A stretch of DNA of 64,000 nucleotides from CAYONZ01 sp964405465 (GTDB taxonomy: Bacteria > Bdellovibrionota > Bdellovibrionia > Bdellovibrionales > JAMPXM01), in assembly GCA_964405465.1 (NCBI GenBank), contig CAYONZ010000003.1, forward strand, positions 1-64,000. Direction: 5' to 3'. Positions 36,102-44,930 of the stretch are shown here, piece by piece; the stretch's first letter is position 1; every line of letters starts with the position of its first letter. The notes beneath the pieces were generated by a model, which searched no databases, was not told the DNA's origin, and was given only the letters and a program-made list of their open reading frames with translations. A program made the position numbers and the translations under genes.

Positions 36102-37103
36102 ATGTCACATGCAGTAATTATCGGAACAGGAATGTACGCACCAGAGAATGTCGTTAAGAATGACTTCTTCGACAAAAAATACAACAGGGACATGACTAGC
36201 TTCTTGGTAAATTCACGAAATATTTTTGAACGCCATTTCATGAGTGAAGACCAGGCTACTTCTGATTTGATTCTGCCAGCAGCTGAAGAAGCAATGAAGA
36301 ACGCCAAAATCACCGCCAAAGACCTTGATCTCATTATTGTTGCGACAGATACGCCGGACTATATTTCGCCCTCTACGGCTGCTGTAGTGACATACAAACT
36401 AGGTGCCGAAAAAGCTGGATCTTTCGATTTGAATACGGCTTGTGCAGGGTTTGTAACTGCACTTGATGTTGCAAGTAAGTACATCACTTCAGACTCACGC
36501 TATAATAACATCTTGGTGGTCGGTGCCTACGGTATGACCAAATACTTTGATTGGGATGATTACAAAGTAACAAGCGTCTTTGCCGACGGCGCTGGTGCAG
36601 CTGTCGTGAGCCGCACTGAAGATCCGAAGCTGGGTGTTTTGGCTTCTCAGCTTTACACCGAGGGCGTGTACTACGACTACATGGGTATTTACGCTGGAGG
36701 AACCAGAACGCCGATTTGTGCGGCCAGCATGGAGAAGAAACAGCACCTGCTACAGTTCACGAAAAGAGTTCCTCCTGAAACAAATGGTATTCATTGGCCC
36801 CGCCTCACCAACTTGATCCTTGATCGAATCGGTGTAAAAGCAGCTGATGTTAACCATTTTGTTTTTACTCAAATTAATATCGCAAGCATTTGGGAAACCC
36901 TCGAGGCCTTGAAAGTTCCCCGAGAGAAAGCTCACAACGTAATGGATCGCTATGGTTACACAGGCAGCGCATGTATTCCTATGTGCCTTGCAGATGCGGC
37001 TCGCCAGCACAAATTTAAAAAGGGCGATCTCATTATGGTGCTCGGCTCTGGCGGCGGAATGACCATGGCCGCGATGGCAATGCGATGGGGTTACGACACA
37101 TAA
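36102..37103 (+). CDS. KAS III (FabH)-like acyltransferase lacking the catalytic His and Asn
   Basis: 333 residues, with AAAGGA upstream. Thiolase-fold landmarks: the nucleophile Cys114 in NTACAGFVTALDVA, FADGAGAAVV, and C-terminal GSGGGMTMAAMAMRW. By alignment to FabH the HQAN box reads TQIN (Thr256 in place of His) and the GNTS box reads GYTG (Tyr286 in place of Asn). Decarboxylative condensation by the usual mechanism is therefore unlikely, while acyl transfer through the Cys remains possible. It lies between a hydrolase and an acyl-CoA ligase, which could load its acyl substrate. Confidence 0.85.
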   Translation: MSHAVIIGTGMYAPENVVKNDFFDKKYNRDMTSFLVNSRNIFERHFMSEDQATSDLILPAAEEAMKNAKITAKDLDLIIVATDTPDYISPSTAAVVTYKLGAEKAGSFDLNTACAGFVTALDVASKYITSDSRYNNILVVGAYGMTKYFDWDDYKVTSVFADGAGAAVVSRTEDPKLGVLASQLYTEGVYYDYMGIYAGGTRTPICAASMEKKQHLLQFTKRVPPETNGIHWPRLTNLILDRIGVKAADVNHFVFTQINIASIWETLEALKVPREKAHNVMDRYGYTGSACIPMCLADAARQHKFKKGDLIMVLGSGGGMTMAAMAMRWGYDT

Positions 37104-37133
37104 GTTCTTTTGTTCAGCCAAGAGGAGAAAGAC

Positions 37134-38684
37134 ATGGCACACCTTGAAGTCGACTGGTTAAAACGTTGGTCTCGATATGCACCAAGTTCAATCGCACTCA
37201 TGTGTGGAGAGACCTTGAAAGAGGTTTCTTACGGCATGCTTTACAAATTAAGCACCGAGCTCGCCAACCATCTTGCGCAGACTTTTGATATTAAAAAAGG
37301 TGATCGAATTGCAGTTTTGTCTACAAATGAGTGGGAGTTTGTCCCACTCTTTTTTGCGGCTCAACGGCTTGGGGCAATTCTTGTTCCGGTCAATTTTCGA
37401 CTTACCTCAAGAGAAATTGATCATATCCTTAGTGACAGCGGCGCAAAACTTTTAATCTACCAAAATTCATACCAAGAAACTATCATGGCATGTAGCTCTG
37501 AGGCGAAGCCAAAGCAGCAATGGCTATTTGATACTGCGGATGGCTTGATTGGGTTTTTGAAACATGTCTTTGACAAGTTTTCATCAGACAGCTCAGTTCA
37601 CAACAAAGCCAATAAAACCTGGGAAATCGAAATGCGAGCTGAGTTCGAAGACCCATGCATGATTATCTATACCTCAGGTACTACTGGCGCACCAAAAGGC
37701 GCACTCATCACTCACTCCATGTTGTTTTGGAATTCGGTAAATACCACGCTTAGATTAAACTTAAACCAGAGCGATGTTACTGTGGGATTTTTGCCGTTCT
37801 TTCATACCGGTGGATGGAACGTTCTTTTGACTCCATTTTTGCACCGTGGAGCAAAAACAATCTTTGTGAAAAAATTTGACCCACGCCAGATTCTAAAACT
37901 CAGCGAAAAATTTCGGGCGACAATTTTGTTTGGAGTCCCGACAACAATGGATCTCATGTATCACACTCCAGAATTTACTTCGGCCAATCTCTCATCCATT
38001 CGATATGCAATTGTGGGCGGAGAGCCAATGTCAGTTGACCTGATCAAGGCATGGCAGAACAAGGGCATTCCAATTCGCCAGGGTTATGGCTTAACTGAGT
38101 TCGGGCCTAATGTTTTTTCTCTGAATGAAGAAGACTCTATTCGCAAGATTGGGTCTATTGGTTTTCCAAATTTTTACATCGATGTGAAAGTTGTCGATAA
38201 CGACAATAGGGCTCTGGGTCCTAATGAAATTGGAGAACTCGTATTGCGAGGTCCAGTGTGCATGCAAGGCTACTGGCAAAATGCGAAAGCCACCTCTGAT
38301 ACGATTAAAGACGGTTGGCTCCACACGGGAGATCTGGTGCGTTTTGATGGGGACGGATACTTCTATGTGGCCGGTAGAAAAAAGGACATGTATAAAAGTG
38401 GCGGCGAGAACGTTTACCCGGTCGAGATCGAACAGATTTTGTCAGCTCACCCCAAAATTCGCGAAGTGGCTGTTGTCGGCATCAAGGACGAAAAATGGGG
38501 AGAGGTAGGAAGAGCCTATATTGCACTCAATGCCGATGCAAAAATGTCCGAGCAAGAAATCCTAGATTATTGTGGGGCCCATTTAGCAAAGTTTAAAATA
38601 CCTAAATCTGTGGTCTTTTTGAGTGAACTGCCGAAAGGCGACAGCGGAAAAATTTTGAAACGAAAACTCACAAATCCAGATTGA
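37134..38684 (+). CDS. AMP-forming acyl-CoA synthetase/ligase
   Basis: 516 residues from the ATG at 37134 (GAGGAGAAAGAC upstream); the frame extends to a TTG that overlaps nothing useful. ANL-family motifs: YTSGTTGAPKG (A3), GGEPMSVDLI, GYGLTEFGPN (A5), LHTGDLVRFDGDGYFYVAGRKKDMYKSGGEN in sense, and the terminal catalytic Lys in GDSGKILK. It activates a carboxylic acid, likely a fatty acid, to acyl-CoA via acyl-AMP. It is the last gene of the cluster; a 6-bp hairpin (TGGGCT/AGCCCA, 38686-38704) follows closely and may end the transcript. Confidence 0.92.
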   Translation: MAHLEVDWLKRWSRYAPSSIALMCGETLKEVSYGMLYKLSTELANHLAQTFDIKKGDRIAVLSTNEWEFVPLFFAAQRLGAILVPVNFRLTSREIDHILSDSGAKLLIYQNSYQETIMACSSEAKPKQQWLFDTADGLIGFLKHVFDKFSSDSSVHNKANKTWEIEMRAEFEDPCMIIYTSGTTGAPKGALITHSMLFWNSVNTTLRLNLNQSDVTVGFLPFFHTGGWNVLLTPFLHRGAKTIFVKKFDPRQILKLSEKFRATILFGVPTTMDLMYHTPEFTSANLSSIRYAIVGGEPMSVDLIKAWQNKGIPIRQGYGLTEFGPNVFSLNEEDSIRKIGSIGFPNFYIDVKVVDNDNRALGPNEIGELVLRGPVCMQGYWQNAKATSDTIKDGWLHTGDLVRFDGDGYFYVAGRKKDMYKSGGENVYPVEIEQILSAHPKIREVAVVGIKDEKWGEVGRAYIALNADAKMSEQEILDYCGAHLAKFKIPKSVVFLSELPKGDSGKILKRKLTNPD

Positions 38685-39017
38685 TTGGGCTCATTTACAG
38701 CCCATTATGCAAAAAAGTTTGCCACATCTAAATAGCCGAATTTGCTGGTGTTTCATGGTAACATCCTGCCCGAAATTCCACTCCTAAAAAGTGAGCTCCG
38801 TCCCCCTAGAATTGGACCTTCGATCTCGATTTATGGTCGCTTGAATTCCACTGATTGAGTTTGAAGGTAAGTACTGGGTCAACAATTACTCAAAGGAGTC
38901 GGCATAAAAATTGCGACATGAATGAAGAAGTGTCTTCGATCCGGTGAAGGTGGTTTGCCAATTAGGGGCACGCCCTTACTCATGGCTTCACCCTGCGGTC
39001 AAAATTAAGGAGTCCAT
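38685..39017. other. Gene-free stretch before the BamE-like lipoprotein gene
   Basis: 333 bp. It contains the possible terminator hairpin at 38686-38704, one copy of the decamer CTCCGTCCCC at 38796-38805, and the structured element at 38943-38992 listed separately. No gene found. Confidence 0.4.
38943..38992 (+). ncRNA. Candidate structured 5' leader of the BamE-like lipoprotein gene
   Basis: GGTGAAG (38943-38949) pairs with CTTCACC (38986-38992), enclosing GCCA/TGGC (which compete for one base) and the hairpin AGGG-GCACG-CCCT. The structure ends about 16 nt before the ribosome binding site. It matches no riboswitch class I could recall with confidence; a regulatory leader is only a possibility. 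Confidence 0.3.
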
Positions 39018-39443
39018 ATGCTCATTAAACATATAGCCAAAATCGTTATTGCTGGTGCCCATATCCTCCTAGTTTTATTTTTGGCCGCTTGTGCTAGTTC
39101 GCCACTTTCAGAAATTGATAAAATTCGCGAAGGCATGAACAAGCAGGAGGTTCTCGCTAAAGCCGGATCTCCAGATAGAACGCGTTTTAAAAACGAAAAA
39201 GATGAGTGGAGCTATATCATTCGAGATCGTAGCAATCATGCAACGATCACTCGTGAAATTCACTTTTTTAATGGCCAGGTCGTATACATCGGCGGTCCGA
39301 TTCCACCAAGAATTTCAGCAGAAGAACAAGACAATATAAATCTACAAAATCATCTCAGCGCAATGGCCGCAGAAATGAAGTTTCAAAATGAAATGCAATT
39401 TAGAAAAGCAAAAGCTCTCAATGAAATTTACGGTGAAAACTAA
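39018..39443 (+). CDS. BamE/SmpA-like outer-membrane lipoprotein
   Basis: 141 residues, with AAGGAG before the ATG. N-terminal signal with lipobox LAAC (HILLVLFLAACASS), so a lipoprotein. The small domain IREGMNKQEVLAKAGSPDRT, followed by an aromatic-rich EWSYIIRDR and EIHFFNGQVVYI, fits the SmpA/OmlA (BamE-like) fold. A helical tail rich in Met, Glu and Lys follows. BamE assists beta-barrel insertion; several unrelated lipoproteins share the fold, so the exact role is open. It stands alone between the lipid cluster and convergent genes. Confidence 0.7.
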   Translation: MLIKHIAKIVIAGAHILLVLFLAACASSPLSEIDKIREGMNKQEVLAKAGSPDRTRFKNEKDEWSYIIRDRSNHATITREIHFFNGQVVYIGGPIPPRISAEEQDNINLQNHLSAMAAEMKFQNEMQFRKAKALNEIYGEN

Positions 39444-39468
39444 GAGAAAAATTGAGCGCCTACCCTGA

Positions 39469-40008
39469 CTATTTTCTCAATACAATTTGCTCATCTTCTG
39501 GCTGAACTGACGTCGGACTGCGATCATGGCCGTCATCCACCTCAGATTTCTTTTCAGCAACAGGAACCTGAAACTGTGACCGCACCTTATACTTCAATCG
39601 ATCCAGTTTTCCCTCAAGACTCAAGTCCTCTTCAAACTGTTCAAGAGTCTTCATCTGATAGCGAGTGTACTTTCTTTTTTCGTTGTCGCCTTTTTCTGGA
39701 TGCTGATATCGAACATGGGTAATTTCTTGTTCACGCTCTTTTACTGCCGCCTTCAGGTCTCTGTATTTGGATGCAATTTCGGCAAGAATTCCGTTTAGCT
39801 CTGCACCCTTGGCGTGATGCTTACTTTCAATAAGATGATTAATGTCAGCCTCAAGTGCATGAATTCGCGATTCAGAAGATCGCAAATGATTGAGGTGTCC
39901 GCTCCAGTCACCTGCCCGTACACCAACTGAAAAAATCGTGCAAGCTGCCATTAAAACCATTCGGAAGCACGAAACTTTTTTAGACAACACCCATTTGTGT
40001 AATCTCAT
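39469..40008 (-). CDS. Exported coiled-coil protein of unknown function
   Basis: 179 residues, start inside the end of the upstream gene (29-nt overlap). An N-terminal hydrophobic segment after a basic region (KKVSCFRMVLMAACTIFSVGVRA) suggests a signal peptide. The mature part is charged and helical with heptad-like runs (ESRIHALEADINHLIES, DLKAAVKEREQEITHVRYQ), then a disordered tail. No family recognised. Coupling with the zinc-ribbon gene suggests a joint function. Confidence 0.6.
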   Translation of the reverse strand: MRLHKWVLSKKVSCFRMVLMAACTIFSVGVRAGDWSGHLNHLRSSESRIHALEADINHLIESKHHAKGAELNGILAEIASKYRDLKAAVKEREQEITHVRYQHPEKGDNEKRKYTRYQMKTLEQFEEDLSLEGKLDRLKYKVRSQFQVPVAEKKSEVDDGHDRSPTSVQPEDEQIVLRK

Positions 40009-40846
40009 CTTGTTCCCATCTTATTTGTAGCGGCAGCCGTTTGATTCGATTAATCAAAATCGAAGCCTTCACTGGAGACAAGTTAGAAATCTGCAAACGT
40101 CCCGATTTGATACTCGCCATAATTTCTTCCACGTCCCATTGAAAACGGCTGTCACTCATTTCTTCTCGTAAAGCTGAGCGTACTTCTTTAGTGTCGATTC
40201 CTGTAATCCACACCCGAAACAAGTATTGCCCGTCTTTCGCCTGGGAAATCTCTGAGTTTGCATATTCTGTAATATCTAGATTTTGGTCGAGGTTAGTTTC
40301 AACTAATCCTGAAGGGTCCCCATTCGCTCCCTCCTGCAACTGGATGTTTTCTAAATTTGGTTCTTCTTCACCCACCTCAGCCAACACAATCGCATCATGA
40401 ACCACTGGAAATTCGGAAGGAAGACCCTCAGTAGAATCAAGAAATGGCATCGAAACAGGAGGCTCCGTCGAATTCAGCGAATCGAAAACTGAACCACCAG
40501 CCAGCCCAACCTCTGCCGAGACGAAATCATTTTTCGCATCCACTTCGGGGTTTTCATGAGCGAGAGAGGCCAGCCTCGAATTCTCGATGGCCTTCTCTTC
40601 TGCCATTTGCTCTGCCGATGCAAATTGAATTCCTTGATACTCATCTGCGTTGTACACAGGTTGCACAACCTCTGAAACCTGAACATCTGTAACTGCAACT
40701 TCAAGTGGGGGAACAGCATTTCCCATTGAGTCTATTGTCCACACCGAGCCACACTTCAAGCAACTGGCGACCAATCCTCCACTCAATGCCCCTTTGCACT
40801 TGGGACATTCACCCTTCTGTGATTGATTGGTCGAGTCCTGAGACAC
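39980..40846 (-). CDS. Zinc-ribbon protein with acidic linker and small C-terminal domain, unknown function
   Basis: 288 residues from a GTG with GGGAG upstream. The N-terminal CPKCKGALSGGLVASCLKCG is a four-Cys zinc ribbon. A long acidic, low-complexity middle (about 50-195) leads to a compact C-terminal domain of about 80 residues (YLFRVWITGIDTKEVRSAL to LPLQIRWEQ). The C-terminal domain looks like a small alpha/beta fold, but I cannot name it. The gene is 14 bp after secA on the same strand. The acidic middle resembles FimV- or gliding-type linkers only in composition. Confidence 0.6.
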   Translation of the reverse strand: MSQDSTNQSQKGECPKCKGALSGGLVASCLKCGSVWTIDSMGNAVPPLEVAVTDVQVSEVVQPVYNADEYQGIQFASAEQMAEEKAIENSRLASLAHENPEVDAKNDFVSAEVGLAGGSVFDSLNSTEPPVSMPFLDSTEGLPSEFPVVHDAIVLAEVGEEEPNLENIQLQEGANGDPSGLVETNLDQNLDITEYANSEISQAKDGQYLFRVWITGIDTKEVRSALREEMSDSRFQWDVEEIMASIKSGRLQISNLSPVKASILINRIKRLPLQIRWEQDEITQMGVV

Positions 40847-40860
40847 TTAGAAACTCCCTT

Positions 40861-43563
40861 TTAAAATGTCTTCTTTTTTTTGTCTCTCTCCATCTTACGG
40901 CGATCGGCTCGAGAAATTTTTGGTTCTGAGTCGGAGCCACCATTTGAAAAAACCAACTTTTGTTTTTGCTTTGGTCTTAGTGCCTCTAAGGCCTCTTGTG
41001 CAGCTCGACTCGCCTCTTCATCGATTTCACCAGTAGGTTCAGATGGGCCAGAAAGTTTAACTCGATCCAATGTGGGCTCACTCTCTTCGAGAGCGTCTTG
41101 TAATGCTTCCTCCATTTGAGGAACCAACTGAATCTTCATGAGTTTTTCAACCGTGTCCGCCTTCATCAGATTGTTCATCTCTTCAAACGCGGAGTAAGCT
41201 TCTTTCTTGTATTCGTTCAATGGATCCTTTTGGGCATAGGCACGCAAATTAATCCAATCTCGAACTTGATCCAATTTCTGTAAATGCTCTTTCCAACGCT
41301 GGTCTATAGCCTGAAGAAGAATCATTTTCTGAACTTGTGGAAGATATTGGCCCAAAGTGGCCTTCTGCTTTTCAAAGGCTTCACGAATTGCAGCAACAAC
41401 CTTCTGATTTAAATCATCCACATTCGCCGGCGGGTTGTTAGCGAAATTCAATGAAACGCCAAAATAGCTCGTCAGTGCACCATCAAGACCAGACAAATTC
41501 CACTGATCTGGTTTTTGCCGTTCATCTGCATAGGTATCTAATATACGACTAGTCACTTCTCCCATCATTTCAGAAACGATAGTGCCAATATCAGCTCCCA
41601 AAAGCACATCACGACGAAGACTGTATACGAGTTGCCGTTGCCGGTTCATCACATCATCAAAATCTAGAAGATGTTTACGAATATCAAAGTTATGACCTTC
41701 AACCCTTCGTTGCGCCCCTTCGATTGTTCGAGTCACCATGCCCGCGACGATCGGCTCATCATCTGGCACATTCATCATTGTCATGATTTTTTGAACCCGC
41801 TCGCCATTGAATTTTCTCATCAGATCATCATCCAACGATAAGAAAAAGCGCGACTCTCCTGGATCACCCTGACGTCCCGAACGGCCCCGCAGCTGATTGT
41901 CAATTCGGCGAGACTCATGACGTTCGGTCCCCACAATGTATAATCCACCTGCACTTTGGACTTTGCTCTTCTCGGCTTCACACTGTGCTTTATACTTTGC
42001 CAAAACAGCCTCAAACTCTGGTTTCGACTCATCTGCAATTTCTTTTCGGGCCAGTGCTTCTGGGTTTCCCCCTAGCATGATATCTGTTCCCCGACCTGCC
42101 ATATTCGTAGCGATTGTTACCGCACCAAACCGACCTGCCTGGGCCACAATATCAGCTTCTTTTTCGTGATGTTTTGCATTCAACACGTTGTGAGGAATAT
42201 TAAACTTCTGCAGATGTCTGCTCAAGGCTTCTGATTTTTCAATGCTTACCGTACCAACCAATATCGGCTGACCATTTTTTTGTTTTTCTTTGATGTCGTT
42301 AACTATCGCATTAAATTTTGCAGTTTCATTTTTATAAACAACGTCTTGATGGTCAATACGCTGAATTGGTCGGTTTGTCGGAATAACCGTGACATCTAAG
42401 TTGTAGATTTTCTTTAACTCAACAGCCTCGGTATCAGCAGTACCAGTCATTCCCGCAAGTTTTTTATACATCCTGAAATAATTCTGGAAGGTGATTGTGG
42501 CGAGCGTTTGATTTTCATTTTTAATTTTGACTTTCTCTTTGGCCTCAACAGCCTGGTGAAGTCCATCGCTCCAGCGACGACCCTCCATAAGTCTTCCAGT
42601 AAACTCATCCACAATCACAATTTCATCACCTGACACCATGTAATCCACATCACGGTGATACAGGTGATGAGCCTTCAAGGCCTGGTAAATATGATGCATA
42701 AATCCGATGTGTTGCGGATCATACAAATTGTCGACACCTAAAAGCTCTTCACATTTGTGGTTGCCCTCTTCAGTTAACGAAACCTGACGAGTTTTTTCTT
42801 CCATTGTGAAATGTTCTTCTTTTTTGAGATGCGGAATTATGGCGTTTACAATTGCATACTTATCTATGCTGTCTTCTGCAGGACCAGAAATAATTAATGG
42901 TGTACGAGCCTCATCAATCAATATTGAATCGCACTCGTCGACAATTGCAAAATGTAGCGGCCTTTGACAGTAGTCAGCCAAATCAAATTTCATGTTGTCG
43001 CGAAGATAATCAAAGCCAAGCTCATTGTTCGTCGCGTAACTAATGTCACACATATAAGCTTCTTTTTTTTCTGTATCACTCTGATTGGGAACAATCACAC
43101 CTGTCGTTAGACCAAGAAAACCGTAAAGCCGCCCCATCCATTCAGCATCGCGTTTAGCGAGGTAATCATTCACGGTAACTAAGTGCGCGCCCTTGCCTTC
43201 GAGAGCATTTAAATAAAGCGGTAACGTCGCAACCAGAGTCTTTCCTTCACCGGTGCGCATCTCTGCAACTGACCCTCGATGTAAAACCATTCCTCCAATG
43301 AGCTGCACATCATAGTGCCTCATACCAAGAGCGCGACAACTGCCCTCGCGACAAACCGCAAATGCTTCAGGCAACAAATCGTTTAGCGATTCACCTTTTG
43401 CTAATCGTTCACGAAATTCGATCGTCTTCGCTCGCAATTGGTCGTCGCTAAGAGTTTTCATAGCAGGCTCATAGCTATTGATAAGATCAACGATCGGCTG
43501 AAGTCTTTTCATCTCACGTGCATGGTGAGTACCAAATATTTTTGCTAAAACTTGATTGAGCAT
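40861..43563 (-). CDS. secA: Preprotein translocase ATPase SecA
   Basis: 900 residues from the ATG at 43563, matching the usual SecA N-terminus (MLNQVLAKIFGTHHAREMKR); the frame extends to a TTG at 43623. Motor motifs are intact: MRTGEGKTLVATL (Walker A), VDECDSILIDEARTPLI (DEAD-type Walker B), TNMAGRGTDIMLGG, and QLRGRSGRQGDPG. It drives export through SecYEG. The C-terminal zinc-binding CxCxS segment that binds SecB is missing: the protein ends in a basic tail RADRRKMERDKKKKTF. The ribosome binding site (AAAGGGA) is distant. Confidence 0.97.
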   Translation of the reverse strand: MLNQVLAKIFGTHHAREMKRLQPIVDLINSYEPAMKTLSDDQLRAKTIEFRERLAKGESLNDLLPEAFAVCREGSCRALGMRHYDVQLIGGMVLHRGSVAEMRTGEGKTLVATLPLYLNALEGKGAHLVTVNDYLAKRDAEWMGRLYGFLGLTTGVIVPNQSDTEKKEAYMCDISYATNNELGFDYLRDNMKFDLADYCQRPLHFAIVDECDSILIDEARTPLIISGPAEDSIDKYAIVNAIIPHLKKEEHFTMEEKTRQVSLTEEGNHKCEELLGVDNLYDPQHIGFMHHIYQALKAHHLYHRDVDYMVSGDEIVIVDEFTGRLMEGRRWSDGLHQAVEAKEKVKIKNENQTLATITFQNYFRMYKKLAGMTGTADTEAVELKKIYNLDVTVIPTNRPIQRIDHQDVVYKNETAKFNAIVNDIKEKQKNGQPILVGTVSIEKSEALSRHLQKFNIPHNVLNAKHHEKEADIVAQAGRFGAVTIATNMAGRGTDIMLGGNPEALARKEIADESKPEFEAVLAKYKAQCEAEKSKVQSAGGLYIVGTERHESRRIDNQLRGRSGRQGDPGESRFFLSLDDDLMRKFNGERVQKIMTMMNVPDDEPIVAGMVTRTIEGAQRRVEGHNFDIRKHLLDFDDVMNRQRQLVYSLRRDVLLGADIGTIVSEMMGEVTSRILDTYADERQKPDQWNLSGLDGALTSYFGVSLNFANNPPANVDDLNQKVVAAIREAFEKQKATLGQYLPQVQKMILLQAIDQRWKEHLQKLDQVRDWINLRAYAQKDPLNEYKKEAYSAFEEMNNLMKADTVEKLMKIQLVPQMEEALQDALEESEPTLDRVKLSGPSEPTGEIDEEASRAAQEALEALRPKQKQKLVFSNGGSDSEPKISRADRRKMERDKKKKTF

Positions 43564-43751
43564 GGCGGTGTCGTGTCCCTTTGCAAATAGGTTGGCGAAA
43601 ATTTGTGTTGTGTCCTCTTCCAATTCAACTTGGTTTGGAGACGCAAACTCGGTCGCATCTCATGACTCTATGACGGTAACGCATCCCTCTAAAGGGTCAA
43701 GATGCAGACAGCCATCTTCACAAGATAACTCTTCCAAATATCTGAATAAGT

Positions 43752-44261
43752 TTAGCGAACTCTTGGGCTTGAAGTAAAGCGTGTCTGCCGAATCAGCTCA
43801 AATACTGCAATGGCAACAGCATTTGAAAGATTCAAACTTCGTGTTGGACCAAACATTGGAATGTACACTGAATTCGCTGCATTTTGCTCGATGAGCCTTT
43901 TGTCTAGGCCACTTGTCTCTTTTCCAAAGACAAGCCAATCCCCAGCTTGAAAATTCACGTCAAAAAGACTCTGCTCGGCTGAGGTTTCGACATAAAAAAT
44001 ACGATTGGAGTCGCCCACCGACTTTTGCCAATCTTGAAAATTATTATGGTACTTCATATGGAGATGGGGCCAATAGTCTAAGCCGGCTCGTTTGACACGT
44101 TTTTCATCAATTTCGAATCCCAATGGCCCCACAAGATGCAGCTCCGATTCCGTTCCAACACAAGTGCGCCCAATGTTTCCGGTATTATCTGGAATCAAGG
44201 GTTCAACCAATACCACTCGACATGTCGGCACCCAATTCGCTGCAGGAATTGCTGAACTCAT
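43752..44261 (-). CDS. trmL: tRNA (cytidine34-2'-O)-methyltransferase TrmL
   Basis: 169 residues from the ATG at 44261 (GAGGTAAATTC upstream). SPOUT-class motifs: PDNTGNIGRTC (motif 1), FGKETSGL (motif 2) and MFGPTRSLNLSNAVAIAVFE (motif 3, the SAM-binding trefoil knot). Length fits TrmL (about 155-160), the smallest SPOUT enzyme, which methylates the wobble base of tRNA-Leu. Other small SpoU-like proteins share the fold, but the sequence fits TrmL best. It is 66 bp downstream of the GGCT-like gene. Confidence 0.9.
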   Translation of the reverse strand: MSSAIPAANWVPTCRVVLVEPLIPDNTGNIGRTCVGTESELHLVGPLGFEIDEKRVKRAGLDYWPHLHMKYHNNFQDWQKSVGDSNRIFYVETSAEQSLFDVNFQAGDWLVFGKETSGLDKRLIEQNAANSVYIPMFGPTRSLNLSNAVAIAVFELIRQTRFTSSPRVR

Positions 44262-44327
44262 GAATTTACCTCGTACCAAAAAATCTAAAAGCCACCCAAA
44301 ATGGCGGTGGACCCTAGAGGGTTCTCT

Positions 44328-44930
44328 CTAAAGATATCGATAGACCTCTTGCCCTAAAGAAGTCAAAGCCAAGCGCCTACCTTTATCGACCACCATTTCT
44401 AGATTCAATAGCTCGCGGTACAAGCCAAGATCAATCGGGACGATCTCCCTTCCGGTAGATGAGCCAAGTCTTTGAATATAGGTTCTTTGCTTTTCAGTTA
44501 ACTTAGCAACAATCGGGGGAGACTCTTTTAGGGCCCTTTTCCAGTTGCCATCAACAATCCGCACAGCACCCCTGGTGAGCTTCATCGGGTTGAAACAGTA
44601 AACCCAAGCTTTCTCTCCTTCGTTCAAGCCAGAAAATTCGACTTCAACAGTGAGCTCCACGCGATTAAATAAGCTCTTTTCGGGATCATAGGCACAGACC
44701 CCATGCATTTCATCAAGCATCGCAAAAATGATCTCTGGACGCTCCAGCCGTACAAATTCGCCCTCAATGCGACCAACTCCCTCTTGAATGAAAACTGGAT
44801 ACCCTACGGGCAATCGATAAACCGAACCGAATGCAAAGGCTGGTCGCCTCTCAACAATTTGATCTTTGATTTTAGAAAAATGAACCATTCCCTCAGAAAA
44901 AGAACCGTAGACGAACAATGAATCGCGCAT
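44328..44930 (-). CDS. Gamma-glutamylcyclotransferase-like (GGCT/AIG2) protein with C-terminal helical extension
   Basis: 200 residues. The N-terminal 120 residues show the GGCT fold signature LFVYGSFSEGMVHF, LPVGYPVFIQ, IEGEFVRLE and the acidic patch around LDEMHGV; a tail of 60 helical residues is unusual. GGCT proteins act on gamma-glutamyl amines or glutathione-type compounds, but many are uncharacterised. No operon partner beyond trmL. Confidence 0.7.
   Translation of the reverse strand: MRDSLFVYGSFSEGMVHFSKIKDQIVERRPAFAFGSVYRLPVGYPVFIQEGVGRIEGEFVRLERPEIIFAMLDEMHGVCAYDPEKSLFNRVELTVEVEFSGLNEGEKAWVYCFNPMKLTRGAVRIVDGNWKRALKESPPIVAKLTEKQRTYIQRLGSSTGREIVPIDLGLYRELLNLEMVVDKGRRLALTSLGQEVYRYL

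Noticed and set aside
33350..38684. Direct assignment of the cluster as oleABCD
   Set aside because: The SDR is too short and FabG-like, the thiolase lacks the His and Asn needed for OleA, and there are two hydrolases.
38943..38992. Fluoride (crcB) or cyclic di-GMP riboswitch
   Set aside because: The stem order and conserved loop bases of either class were not met, and the downstream gene is not a fluoride or c-di-GMP target by sequence.
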